Shown: one piece after another, positions 1-7,911 of the stretch
Position numbering within the stretch: the stretch's first letter is position 1
How the letters are laid out: the number at the start of each line of letters is the position of its first letter
NCBI GenBank assembly: GCA_938073895.1
Contig: CALJFB010000006.1
Location: 1-40,630 of the forward strand
Length of the DNA: 40,630 nucleotides
Source of the DNA: an uncultured Flavobacteriaceae bacterium
Lineage (GTDB): Bacteria; Bacteroidota; Bacteroidia; Flavobacteriales; Flavobacteriaceae
Direction of reading: 5' to 3'
Notes under the pieces: model-generated
The model's input: the letters and a program-made list of their open reading frames with translations, nothing else
Databases searched by the model: none
What the model was told of the DNA's origin: nothing
Position numbers and translations under genes: made by a program

Positions 1-79
1 ATTAATTAAAAAGTTCTCGATACAATCACGCCTAAAAGCATGATCACTAGTACTTACAATAAAAATAATAAAAGATGAA

Positions 80-143
80 TGTCATTTCGAACGCAGTCGA
101 GAAATCTTACAGTTAGAGATTTCTCCATTTCAGTCGGAACAAC
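80..143. repeat. Imperfect inverted repeat upstream of hisIE
   Basis: Two 27-nt arms (about 81-107 and 117-143) are imperfect reverse complements. They agree best around gagaaatct/agatttctc, with about 9 nt between them. The element starts with tgtcatttcgaacgcagtcg and ends 14 bp before the hisIE start, so it would form a hairpin in the leader. From general knowledge, sequences starting TCATTTCGAACGCAGT are dispersed intergenic palindromes in many Flavobacteriaceae genomes. No second copy was noticed in this window. Confidence 0.7.
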
Positions 144-157
144 AAAAACTAAATAAA

Positions 158-760
158 ATGAACATAGATTTTAATAAAAATAACGACGGATTAGTGCCTG
201 CAATCATTCAAGATGCAACCACAAAAAATGTGTTGATGTTGGGTTATATGAATGAAGAAGCTTTCAATAAAACAAAAGAAACGAAGTTAGTTACTTTCTT
301 TTCTAGAACTAAAAAAAGGCTTTGGACAAAAGGTGAAGAAAGCGGAAATACATTAAATTTAGTTGACATTAAATTAGACTGCGATAATGATACGTTGTTA
401 ATTCAGGTAAATCCAAACGGTCCAACCTGTCATAAAGGTTCAGATACGTGTTGGGCAGACACTAATATAGAAAATTTTGGTTTTATTTCTAAATTAGAAG
501 ATACTATTGAACGTAGAGTAAAATCTGGAGATTCAGAAAAATCTTATGTGGCATCTTTATTTGCTTCTGGAATAAATAAAGTCGCTCAAAAAGTAGGCGA
601 AGAAGCTGTTGAAGTTGTGATTGAAGCTATGGATAACAACGATGATTTATTTTTAAGCGAAAGTGCCGATTTATTATTTCATTACTTAATGTTATTACAA
701 GCAAAAGGGTTTAAGCTTAACGATATTGTTAACGTTTTAAAAGGAAGAGAAAAGAAATAG
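158..760 (+). CDS. hisIE: Phosphoribosyl-AMP cyclohydrolase / phosphoribosyl-ATP pyrophosphatase
   Basis: This bifunctional cytoplasmic enzyme catalyses steps 2 and 3 of histidine biosynthesis: PRATP to PRAMP (HisE) and PRAMP ring opening (HisI). The N-terminal half (about 1-105) is the HisI cyclohydrolase. It carries the Mg-binding D74-C-D76-N-D78 cluster and zinc-ligand cysteines C91 and C98 in a PTCHKGSDTCW motif. The C-terminal half (about 112-200) is the HisE MazG-like domain, with GEEAVEVVIEA (147-157) and SADLLFH (169-175). The length of 200 aa is normal for HisIE. The ATG at 158 is the natural start. It is probably the last gene of a his operon lying to the left of the window; a hairpin repeat lies just upstream. 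Confidence 0.97.
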   Translation: MNIDFNKNNDGLVPAIIQDATTKNVLMLGYMNEEAFNKTKETKLVTFFSRTKKRLWTKGEESGNTLNLVDIKLDCDNDTLLIQVNPNGPTCHKGSDTCWADTNIENFGFISKLEDTIERRVKSGDSEKSYVASLFASGINKVAQKVGEEAVEVVIEAMDNNDDLFLSESADLLFHYLMLLQAKGFKLNDIVNVLKGREKK

Positions 761-1012
761 TGTTTAGGTAGAATATTTAAGTTTATTACAATACTAAAAT
801 AAATATGTCTTTAGAAATAAAAATGGTGTCTTATTTTTTTAAGATAAATAATCCTTTTAGTTTTAAGACTTATAGTTATTGTGGATTACATAATTACTTC
901 AGGAATTAATAAATCTTTAGTAAATTTATTCTAATGTGATTTTAGTTAAATCTTTCGTTTTTTTAATAAGACTAAAAACTTTTTATGTTATGTAGTACAA
1001 AATTTAAAACTA

Positions 1013-1867
1013 TTATATTTTTTCAATCAAGTCTTTATAATCCCATTTTTCTGGAATTATATTCAATTTAAATAATTCGTCTTGTACTTTTTTAATTGTT
1101 TTTTCTGTAATATTTTCTTGAGACCATTCTGTTAAGTTTAACCATTCTTGGACATCTTCTAACTCTTGCTTGTATCTATTTGCAATGGTTGTATCAATTC
1201 GCGGAATCTCTTTAAACTCTTTAGTTGTAGTGTTTACAATATCTAAAATGGTTTTAACATCTGCTTTATTGGTTTTTAAAAAATCTTCTCTAACCGCAAT
1301 AACAAAACAAGGCCAAGGCGATGGTAAATTACCAATACGTCTAAACGTTCCATTATCTACTAATGGTTTAGTTGTAAATTTTTCCCACATAAAATAGTCT
1401 GCTTTTCCATTAGTTAGACCATTTATAGCACCATCAAGATTTTTAATAACCTCAAATTTTAAGTCGCTTTCTAAATCCCAATTATTCTGTTCTGCATTTA
1501 CGTAAGACATTAAATGAGATCCAGAACCATATCTACTAATGGCTGCTTTTGTTCCTTTTAAATCGTCTAAAGAATTGTAATTAGATTTAGCATCTACATG
1601 TATTCCCCAATTTAAAGGTGTTTTTACAAAGACTTGTACAATTTTAGATTTGTTGCCAGCAATAATATCTTTAATAATACCTTCGGTTAAAATAACCGCA
1701 ATATCAATATCGCCATTACGCAAACCTTTACACATTTCGCCAGTACCACCAAAATAATCGTGCCAACGTAAATTTATGTTTTCGGCTTTATAATCTCCAT
1801 TTTTTAAACCTAAATACCAGGCTAAATTAAAATGTTCTGGTACGCCACCAATATTTATTTGCTTCAT
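1013..1867 (-). CDS. Signal-less type 2 periplasmic-binding-fold protein
   Basis: This 284-aa protein has the pattern of the NMT1/THI5-like (SsuA/TauA-type) substrate-binding fold: an N-terminal strand followed by GGVPEHFNLAWYLGLKNG, then FGGTGEMCKGLRNGDIDIAVILTEG, and a second lobe with ISRYGSGSHLMSYV. It resembles the Ca3427-like group of this fold. No signal peptide or lipobox is visible. The upstream gene overlaps it by 4 bp (ATGA), so an N-terminal extension carrying a signal is unlikely. No ABC permease or ATPase lies nearby, so it may be a cytoplasmic binder or enzyme rather than a transporter subunit. It is the last gene of the five-gene minus-strand operon. The ligand is unknown. Confidence 0.85.
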   Translation of the reverse strand: MKQINIGGVPEHFNLAWYLGLKNGDYKAENINLRWHDYFGGTGEMCKGLRNGDIDIAVILTEGIIKDIIAGNKSKIVQVFVKTPLNWGIHVDAKSNYNSLDDLKGTKAAISRYGSGSHLMSYVNAEQNNWDLESDLKFEVIKNLDGAINGLTNGKADYFMWEKFTTKPLVDNGTFRRIGNLPSPWPCFVIAVREDFLKTNKADVKTILDIVNTTTKEFKEIPRIDTTIANRYKQELEDVQEWLNLTEWSQENITEKTIKKVQDELFKLNIIPEKWDYKDLIEKI

Positions 1868-2301
1868 ATTGTGCTAATTTTATTACTAACAATTCTAGAT
1901 TTAACAAGGAATATAATCGGTAAACAAATGATTAGCATAATTACTGCAAAAATAACAGATTTAAATAATCCTTCATAGATGTCTTGCATTATGGGATTTC
2001 TATCTAATAAATTGAAGAAATTTAATGAAAAAACACATATAAAATTTACAGTTATTAATCCAATTGATATTAATAATTTTTCAAGGGTATTTAATTTTTT
2101 ATTAACTTTATAAGTAATTAACATTATTAATAATATGATTGGAGGAGTTATAAATGCTAATAAATCAATAATCAACATTTCGTTAGTACTTTGCTCTGCA
2201 TTTTTACCAATCCAACTTGTAATAATGGTTATTACAATATGAATTATATAAAACAAAGTAATATGTTTCCAATTTAGTGGTTTTAAAAAAGACATCTTCA
2301 A
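1864..2301 (-). CDS. Four-helix membrane protein of unknown function
   Basis: I do not recognise a family. The 145-aa product has four hydrophobic stretches at about 14-31, 43-63, 75-97 and 112-132, with lysine-rich loops (KVNKKLNTLEK between helices 2 and 3), so it is probably an inner-membrane protein. It lies 17 bp after the nucleoside phosphorylase, and its stop overlaps the start of the binding-fold gene by 4 bp, indicating translational coupling. A start at the third residue (MSFLK) is equally possible. Confidence 0.75.
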   Translation of the reverse strand: MKMSFLKPLNWKHITLFYIIHIVITIITSWIGKNAEQSTNEMLIIDLLAFITPPIILLIMLITYKVNKKLNTLEKLLISIGLITVNFICVFSLNFFNLLDRNPIMQDIYEGLFKSVIFAVIMLIICLPIIFLVKSRIVSNKISTI

Positions 2302-2318
2302 ATATGATTAAACTAAAT

Positions 2319-3188
2319 TTATTCGACTAATTTTTCTAAGGTGTATTTAATAAGATCTTCAACTATTTCCGAAGGATTCTCGCTAAACTGACCAGTCATT
2401 CTGTTTGCTAAAATTGCATTCAAAGATACGGATTTATGACCTAATAATGACGATAAACCGTAAATTCCTGCGGTTTCCATTTCTAAATTAGTAATTTTTA
2501 GGTTGTTAAATTCAAACTGATTTAATCTACTATTTAAATTGTTATCCTGAGTTTGTAAACGTAATATTCTGCCTTGTGGTCCGTAAAAACCGACATTTGT
2601 AGCCGTAAAACCATTAATTGTTTTGCTTGAGGAAAATAGATTTACTAGGTCTTTATGAGCTTTAACTACGTAAGGATCAGATTTTTTTGTAAACCAGTTA
2701 CATTGTTTTATAATTTCTTTAGAAAGATCTAAATCTTGAAATGCCTCGCTATCATAAAAATGAAGTAAGCTATCAAAACCAACCGCTAAATCGCTTATTA
2801 AAAACGAATTTATAGGAATATCTGCCTGAATTGCTCCCGAAGTTCCAATTCTAATAATATCTAAACTTGTAAGATTTTGCTTAATTTCTCTGGTTTTAAA
2901 ATCAATATTAACCAAAGCATCTAACTCATTAAAAACAATATCAATATTGTCTGTACCAATTCCTGTAGAAATTACAGTAATTCGTTTGCCTTTATAAGTT
3001 CCAGTATGTGTATTAAATTCTCGTTTATGTTTTTTAATCTCTATAGTGTCAAAATATTTAGAAACAGAAGCTACACGATCTGGATCTCCAACGGTAATAA
3101 TTGTATTTGCAACATCTTCTGGACGTAAGTTTAAATGATAAATACTTCCATCTGGATTTATAATTAATTCGGATTCTTTTAATGGCAT
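2319..3188 (-). CDS. Nucleoside phosphorylase (PNP/UDP family)
   Basis: A 289-aa cytosolic phosphorylase of the trimeric/hexameric PNP-UDP family, which cleaves nucleosides with phosphate to free base and ribose 1-phosphate. Visible motifs are the phosphate-binding GDPDR (34-38), a VISTGIGTDN segment, IIRIGTSGAIQ (glycine-rich strand) and LEMETAGIYGL, the purine/pyrimidine-binding ME region. The sequence is nearest to uridine phosphorylase-type enzymes, but base specificity cannot be fixed by eye. Its ATG directly abuts the stop codon of the DUF1835 gene (no spacer), so the two are almost certainly co-translated. Confidence 0.92.
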   Translation of the reverse strand: MPLKESELIINPDGSIYHLNLRPEDVANTIITVGDPDRVASVSKYFDTIEIKKHKREFNTHTGTYKGKRITVISTGIGTDNIDIVFNELDALVNIDFKTREIKQNLTSLDIIRIGTSGAIQADIPINSFLISDLAVGFDSLLHFYDSEAFQDLDLSKEIIKQCNWFTKKSDPYVVKAHKDLVNLFSSSKTINGFTATNVGFYGPQGRILRLQTQDNNLNSRLNQFEFNNLKITNLEMETAGIYGLSSLLGHKSVSLNAILANRMTGQFSENPSEIVEDLIKYTLEKLVE

Positions 3189-4118
3189 TTAGACTGTTTT
3201 ATATAGTTTATTTTCTTTTTTATTAAAAAGGTGTTTATATTTAGAAATACCTCCATAACGCATGTTGTTTTCAATAGTGTTGTGTACATTTTTTAAATGA
3301 AGTAGTATTAAATCACCTTCTCGGTTAATAGTTACTTTATTTTTGTTTATTGTATAGAATTGCTCTAATCTTTTTATTAACCTTTTTAATTGTAAATCTC
3401 CAAAACCATAATAGCCTTGGTAGTTTAAAGCGTAACCTAATAAATGATGTAAACTTTTAATTTCTCTTTCCTTTATTAGTTTTAAGATATTAAATTCTAA
3501 TGTTCCTAAACCACTTCTTGAATCTGGAAATCGTTTTAAATGTGCTTTTAAACAATTAGTTAGGTACTTGAAACTTGATGTGGTTACTATTAAAGGTTTA
3601 AAGTTATTATGATTGTCTGAGTTGTAAATAGTCCAACATTGTTTAGCCAAATCTAAATCTGAAGCTTTAAGTGTAACTCGGTTTTTGTAGTGATTTTTAA
3701 GTTGATGCGAATTTAATTCTGGTAAACTTTTTAATCCTTTTTGGCCTTCTACACGACCACTACAAACTAATTTTAATGGTGTTTTTAAACCTTTTTGAAG
3801 TAGTAAACTAATTATTGCAATAAGGTTTATATGGCAAAACAAATCGTATTCAAACCATAAAATAACTTCTTCATATTGTTCTAAATGATTAAATTTATCT
3901 AGTTCTGCTTTAAATTCTTCGTGTTTGTATTCTAAGTTATAATATTGTTTTAAAAACAATTCACGTGTGCTTATAAAGGCTTCAGAGTCTATATTTAGAA
4001 CTGTTGGTCCTTCACAAAGCATTTCGTGCCAGGTTAAAAACTCGCCTTTAAATTGTAATACTTTTAAACGTTGAGTTAAAGAAGAACCGTTGGTAATATG
4101 AAGCACTTTGTTATTCAT
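3189..4118 (-). CDS. DUF1835 domain protein
   Basis: A 309-aa protein starting with a strand and LHITNGSSLTQRLK, then FLTWHEMLCEGPT and VILWFEYDLFCHINLIAII. This is the pattern I know from DUF1835 proteins, whose function is undescribed. The C-terminal third (about 205-290) looks helical with a winged-helix-like spacing (LGTLEFNILKLIKEREIKS and following). It has no signal peptide and no membrane segment. It is joined with zero spacing to the SUI1-like gene upstream (TAA then ATG) and the phosphorylase downstream. The neighbours suggest a nucleotide- or RNA-related role, but that is inference only. Confidence 0.8.
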   Translation of the reverse strand: MNNKVLHITNGSSLTQRLKVLQFKGEFLTWHEMLCEGPTVLNIDSEAFISTRELFLKQYYNLEYKHEEFKAELDKFNHLEQYEEVILWFEYDLFCHINLIAIISLLLQKGLKTPLKLVCSGRVEGQKGLKSLPELNSHQLKNHYKNRVTLKASDLDLAKQCWTIYNSDNHNNFKPLIVTTSSFKYLTNCLKAHLKRFPDSRSGLGTLEFNILKLIKEREIKSLHHLLGYALNYQGYYGFGDLQLKRLIKRLEQFYTINKNKVTINREGDLILLHLKNVHNTIENNMRYGGISKYKHLFNKKENKLYKTV

Positions 4119-4445
4119 TTATCCACCAACACGTTTTACATTAAATCCTTTTTCTTTTAGCATTACCATAATTTTATCACGATAGTCGCCTTGAATAATT
4201 ATTTTATCGTCTTTAAAACTTCCTCCAACACTAAGTTTGGTTTTTATGTCTTTAGCTAACTTTTTAAAATCTTCTGTGGCGCCAGTATAACCTTCTAAAA
4301 TTGTAATTGGTTTACCTTTACGCTTTTCGTATTTACAAATTATAGGATCGTCTTGTAACCATAAATTAGAGTCTTTTTTCTCTTCAATTGGTTCGATTTC
4401 TTGATGTTCTGGGAACAAGTTTTTTAATTGATCTTTTAAATCCAT
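4119..4445 (-). CDS. eIF1/SUI1-like translation factor (YciH family)
   Basis: This small 108-aa protein ends in an SUI1 domain (about 38-105). It contains KGKPITILEGYTG, then LAKDIKTKLSVGGSFKDD and IIIQGDYRDKIMVMLKEKGF, which is the usual SUI1 core. Bacterial members (YciH) resemble eukaryotic eIF1 and influence start-site fidelity on the 30S subunit in vitro; their in vivo role is uncertain. The N-terminal ~35 residues are acidic and variable. It is the first gene of the five-gene operon, and a -7 box lies about 30 bp upstream. Confidence 0.9.
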   Translation of the reverse strand: MDLKDQLKNLFPEHQEIEPIEEKKDSNLWLQDDPIICKYEKRKGKPITILEGYTGATEDFKKLAKDIKTKLSVGGSFKDDKIIIQGDYRDKIMVMLKEKGFNVKRVGG

Positions 4446-4475
4446 TTATTAGTATTCGGTATTTAGTAAATGTTA

Positions 4476-4483
4476 CAAAATTA
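4476..4483 (-). promoter_or_regulatory. Bacteroidota-type -7 box for SUI1 operon
   Basis: The minus strand reads TAATTTTG, an exact match to the TAnnTTTG consensus of the Bacteroidota primary sigma factor. It lies 31 bp before the SUI1 gene ATG. No clear TTG -33 element is seen at the usual spacing. Confidence 0.5.
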
Positions 4484-4688
4484 TTATTTTGCTCTATTAT
4501 TACTGTTTCTATTTTTGTACAAGCGTTATATTTAGTATTGCTAGCGTAAACCCAATAAACATCTATTAATTGAGAATTTAATTTACTAGTAAATTATAAA
4601 AATTACAGCTTTATTTTTTAGTTAATTTTGCTTTGGTACTAACAAATTTAGTGTTGGTAAAGAGTTTTAAAGCTAAATACTTTAATAT

Positions 4689-5636
4689 CTACTTTAATAA
4701 GCCTAATTCTCTTAAACGTTCGTTTAAAAATTCTCCAGATGTAATATCTTCAAATTGTTTTGGATTGTTACTATCTATGCAATTTTCTAATACATCTAAT
4801 TTCATTTCACTTACAGGATGCATAAAGAATGGAATAGAGTAGCGCGAAGTTCCCCAAAGTTCTTTTGGTGGATTTACAACTCTATGAATAGTAGATTTTA
4901 ACTTATTATTGGTGTGTCTTGATAACATATCTCCAACATTAATCATAAGTTCATCTGGTTCTGCCATAGCATCAATCCAATCGCCTGTATGGTTTTGTAC
5001 TTGTAAACCTTTTCCTTGCGCGCCCATAAGTAGCGTAATTAAATTAATATCGCCATGAGCAGCAGCTCTAACCGCAGCTTTTGGTTCTGTTGTAATTGGT
5101 GGATAATGAATTGGTCTTAAAATAGAATTTCCATTATGAATATAATTATCAAAGTAAGTTTCTTCTAAATCTAAATATAAAGCTAATGCTCGTAAAACGT
5201 ATTTTGCTGTTTTTTCTAACATTTGAAAAGCTTGTTTTCCAATAGTATTAAATTTAGCCAGCTCATTAACTGTAACGTTTTCTGGATATTCTGCTTTAAG
5301 TTTTGGATTATCTTCTACGTATTGCCCAAAATGCCAAAACTCTTTTAAGTCACCTTCTTTTTTACCTTTAGCACTTTCTTTTCCAAAAGAAACATAGCCA
5401 CGTTGCCCACCAATACCATCTATTTCGTAACTTTCTTTAGTTTCTATAGGTAAATTAAAAAACTGTTCAATTTCGTTGTAAAGGTTTTTAACAAGAGTCT
5501 CGTCTAAAAAATGACCTTTTAATGCTACAAATCCAATGTCTTCGTAGGCTTTTCCTATTTGTTCTACAAACTCTGCTTTTTTTATAGGATCGTTAGATAA
5601 AAAATCTGATAAATTAACGCTTGGTATATGGTTCAT
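4689..5636 (-). CDS. Isopenicillin N synthase-family Fe(II) oxygenase
   Basis: A 315-aa non-haem iron dioxygenase of the IPNS/2-oxoglutarate oxygenase superfamily. The N-terminal DIOX_N region (about 4-120) contains AYEDIGFVALKGH and QRGYVSFGKES. The double-stranded beta-helix domain (about 165-290) has the iron triad H194-x-D196 (AAHGDINLITLL) and H251 (STIHRVVNPP), and the R265-x-S267 (SRYSIPFF) pair that binds the 2-oxoacid. I chose the ATG at 5636 over a longer open frame to 5705, because a perfect -7 box lies inside that extension and the family begins near IPSVNLSDF. The substrate is unknown; nothing nearby suggests antibiotic synthesis. It is divergent from the fused E1 gene. Confidence 0.9.
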   Translation of the reverse strand: MNHIPSVNLSDFLSNDPIKKAEFVEQIGKAYEDIGFVALKGHFLDETLVKNLYNEIEQFFNLPIETKESYEIDGIGGQRGYVSFGKESAKGKKEGDLKEFWHFGQYVEDNPKLKAEYPENVTVNELAKFNTIGKQAFQMLEKTAKYVLRALALYLDLEETYFDNYIHNGNSILRPIHYPPITTEPKAAVRAAAHGDINLITLLMGAQGKGLQVQNHTGDWIDAMAEPDELMINVGDMLSRHTNNKLKSTIHRVVNPPKELWGTSRYSIPFFMHPVSEMKLDVLENCIDSNNPKQFEDITSGEFLNERLRELGLLK

Positions 5637-5661
5637 GCTATAGTGTTTAATGTAAGTCTTA

Positions 5662-5669
5662 CAAATGTA
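5662..5669 (-). promoter_or_regulatory. -7 box upstream of the IPNS-family gene
   Basis: The minus strand reads TACATTTG, an exact TAnnTTTG match 25 bp before the ATG at 5636. Its position inside the longer reading frame argues that the upstream start is wrong. Confidence 0.5.
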
Positions 5670-5734
5670 ACGAAATGGTTTGAAAAAAATAATAAGATTT
5701 ATCATTCAAAGTACTAAACATATCGTAAAAATGA

Positions 5735-5742
5735 TATATTTG
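5735..5742 (+). promoter_or_regulatory. -7 box upstream of the fused E1 gene
   Basis: TATATTTG matches TAnnTTTG exactly and would place the transcript start about 20 bp before the TTG start codon at 5770. This supports that rare start over the next ATG at 5842. Confidence 0.5.
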
Positions 5743-5769
5743 ATAGAGAAAATTTAAAAATCAGACATT

Positions 5770-7761
5770 TTGAGATACAAAGCTTTCAATTACGATAGAA
5801 AAAAACTTTCAAACGATACGTTATTAAATTTATACAAACGCATGCTAAAACCTCGATTAATAGAGGAAAAAATGCTGATTTTATTAAGGCAAGGTAAAGT
5901 AAGTAAATGGTTTGCAGGTATTGGTCAAGAAGCTATTTCTGTTGGTGTAACATCTGCATTAAAAAAAGAAGAATATATCTTACCAATGCATCGTAATTTA
6001 GGGGTTTTTACTACAAGAGAAATTCCGCTATATAGATTGTTTTCGCAATGGCAAGGTAAAGCTAACGGATTTACAAATGGTAGAGATAGAAGTTTTCACT
6101 TTGGAACTCAAGAATACAATATTGTTGGAATGATTTCGCATTTAGGTCCACAATTTGGTGTTGCAGACGGAATTGCACTAGCAAGTAATTTAGAAAACAA
6201 AAAGCAAGTAACTGCAGTTTTTACTGGAGATGGCGGCACAAGCGAAGGCGATATTCATGAGGCTTTAAATGTTGCTTCGGTTTGGGGCTTACCTGTTTTA
6301 TTCTGTATAGAAAATAATGGTTACGGCTTATCTACACCAACATCTGAACAATATAATTGCGAACACTTAGCAGATAGGGCTAAAGGTTATGGTATGGAAT
6401 CTCCTATTGTAAATGGAAATAACATTTTAGAAGTCTATAATCTATTACTTGAGTTAGCCGAAAGTGTGAGGCAAAACCCAAGACCAATTTTCTTAGAGTT
6501 TAAAACGTTTAGAATGCGTGGCCACGAAGAAGCAAGTGGAACAAAATATGTCCCACAAGACTTATTAGACGAATGGGCTAAAAAAGATCCTTTAGAAAAT
6601 TTTAAAACCTACTTATTAGATGAAGAAATTCTAACAGAAACTATAGATTCTATATTTACAACAGAAATCAAACAAGAAATAGAAGATAATTTAGCAATTG
6701 CATCTGCTGAAGAACCTGTAACTGTAAATTTAGAAAAAGAATTAAACGATGTTTATAAAGATTTTACTTATAACGAAATTAAAGCCTTTTCAGGAACAGA
6801 AGAAATACGTTTAATAGATGCAATTTCTAATGGATTAAGGCAATGTATGGAGCGCCATAACGACTTGGTTATTATGGGACAAGACGTTGCCGAATATGGC
6901 GGTGTTTTTAAAATTACCGATGGTTTTGTAGAGCAATTTGGAAAAGGCCGCGTAAGAAATACACCAATTTGCGAATCTGCAATTATAGAAACTGCCATGG
7001 GATTATCCATAGCAGGCATAAAAAGTGTGGTAGAATTACAATTTGCAGACTTTGTAAGTTCTGGATTTAATCCAATTGTAAATTACTTAGCAAAATCTAA
7101 TTATAGATGGAATCAAAAAGCAGATATTGTATTAAGAATGCCTTGTGGAGCAGGAGTTGCTGCAGGACCATTTCATAGTCAAACTAACGAAGCATGGTTT
7201 ACAAAAACACCAGGATTAAAAGTTATTTATCCAGCTTTTCCTTTCGATGCTAAAGGTTTATTAGCTACAGCAATAGAAGATCCAAATCCAGTATTATTCT
7301 TTGAGCATAAAGCACTTTATAGAAGTATAAGACAAGAAGTTCCAACAGATTATTATACGTTGCCATTAGGAAAAGCTTCAGTCTTAAAAGTAGGAACAGC
7401 TATTACAATTATTAGTTATGGTGCTGCGGTGCATTGGGCTCTAGAAACTCTAGAAAACCATCCAAATATCTCTGCAGATGTAATAGATTTAAGATCTTTA
7501 CAACCATTAGATACAGAAACCATTTACCAATCTGTTAAAAAAACAGGGAAAGCTATAATTTTACAAGAAGATTCTCTTTTTGGAGGAATAGCAAGTGATA
7601 TTTCTGCTTTAATAATGGAAAACTGTTTTAAATACTTAGATGCGCCAGTAAAACGAGTAGCCAGTTTAGAAACGCCAATTCCTTTTATAAATCAATTAGA
7701 AGAGCAATATTTATCTAAAGGTAGGTTTGAAGGCGAATTGTTAAAGCTGTTAGATTTTTAG
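5770..7761 (+). CDS. Fused alpha/beta 2-oxoacid dehydrogenase E1
   Basis: The 663-aa thiamine-diphosphate E1 component of a 2-oxoacid dehydrogenase complex has alpha and beta subunits in one chain. The alpha part (about 15-330) has the ThDP/Mg motif from GDG (153-155) to ENN (181-183). The beta part (about 335-663) begins EEIRLIDAISNGL and includes GQDVAEYGGVFKIT, PICESAIIETAMGLSIAG, VADF-like ELQFADF and FFEHKALYRS. This resembles flavobacterial branched-chain (2-oxoisovalerate) E1, which would supply primers for iso-fatty acids. E2 and E3 genes are not in the window. The frame opens with TTG at 5770. The next ATG (5842) would delete the conserved FNYDRKKLSNDTLLNLYKRM stretch, so TTG is preferred. 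Confidence 0.9.
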   Translation: MRYKAFNYDRKKLSNDTLLNLYKRMLKPRLIEEKMLILLRQGKVSKWFAGIGQEAISVGVTSALKKEEYILPMHRNLGVFTTREIPLYRLFSQWQGKANGFTNGRDRSFHFGTQEYNIVGMISHLGPQFGVADGIALASNLENKKQVTAVFTGDGGTSEGDIHEALNVASVWGLPVLFCIENNGYGLSTPTSEQYNCEHLADRAKGYGMESPIVNGNNILEVYNLLLELAESVRQNPRPIFLEFKTFRMRGHEEASGTKYVPQDLLDEWAKKDPLENFKTYLLDEEILTETIDSIFTTEIKQEIEDNLAIASAEEPVTVNLEKELNDVYKDFTYNEIKAFSGTEEIRLIDAISNGLRQCMERHNDLVIMGQDVAEYGGVFKITDGFVEQFGKGRVRNTPICESAIIETAMGLSIAGIKSVVELQFADFVSSGFNPIVNYLAKSNYRWNQKADIVLRMPCGAGVAAGPFHSQTNEAWFTKTPGLKVIYPAFPFDAKGLLATAIEDPNPVLFFEHKALYRSIRQEVPTDYYTLPLGKASVLKVGTAITIISYGAAVHWALETLENHPNISADVIDLRSLQPLDTETIYQSVKKTGKAIILQEDSLFGGIASDISALIMENCFKYLDAPVKRVASLETPIPFINQLEEQYLSKGRFEGELLKLLDF

Positions 7762-7911
7762 TGTTTTACCAATAATTATTATTTCAAAGTTTCCCATTTT
7801 AAAGAAAAAAAACTAAATGTTTAATTTATTGTTAATAACGATTATTAATCTTTTTTTAAGAAAAAGGTATGGTTATTGTTTTATTTTCGAAGCAAACCTT
7901 AACTAATTTTT

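Noticed and set aside
1-43. Open frame on the plus strand ending in TGA at 41-43, possible tail of an upstream gene
   Set aside because: Only 13 codons are visible and I recognise no family in them; it may or may not be coding.
4689-5636. Beta-lactam biosynthesis gene, from the IPNS-family name
   Set aside because: No ACV synthetase or other pathway gene is nearby; the name reflects fold similarity only.
5637-5705. Longer N-terminus for the IPNS-family oxygenase
   Set aside because: It contains a perfect -7 promoter box and the added residues are not typical of the family; ATG at 5636 preferred.
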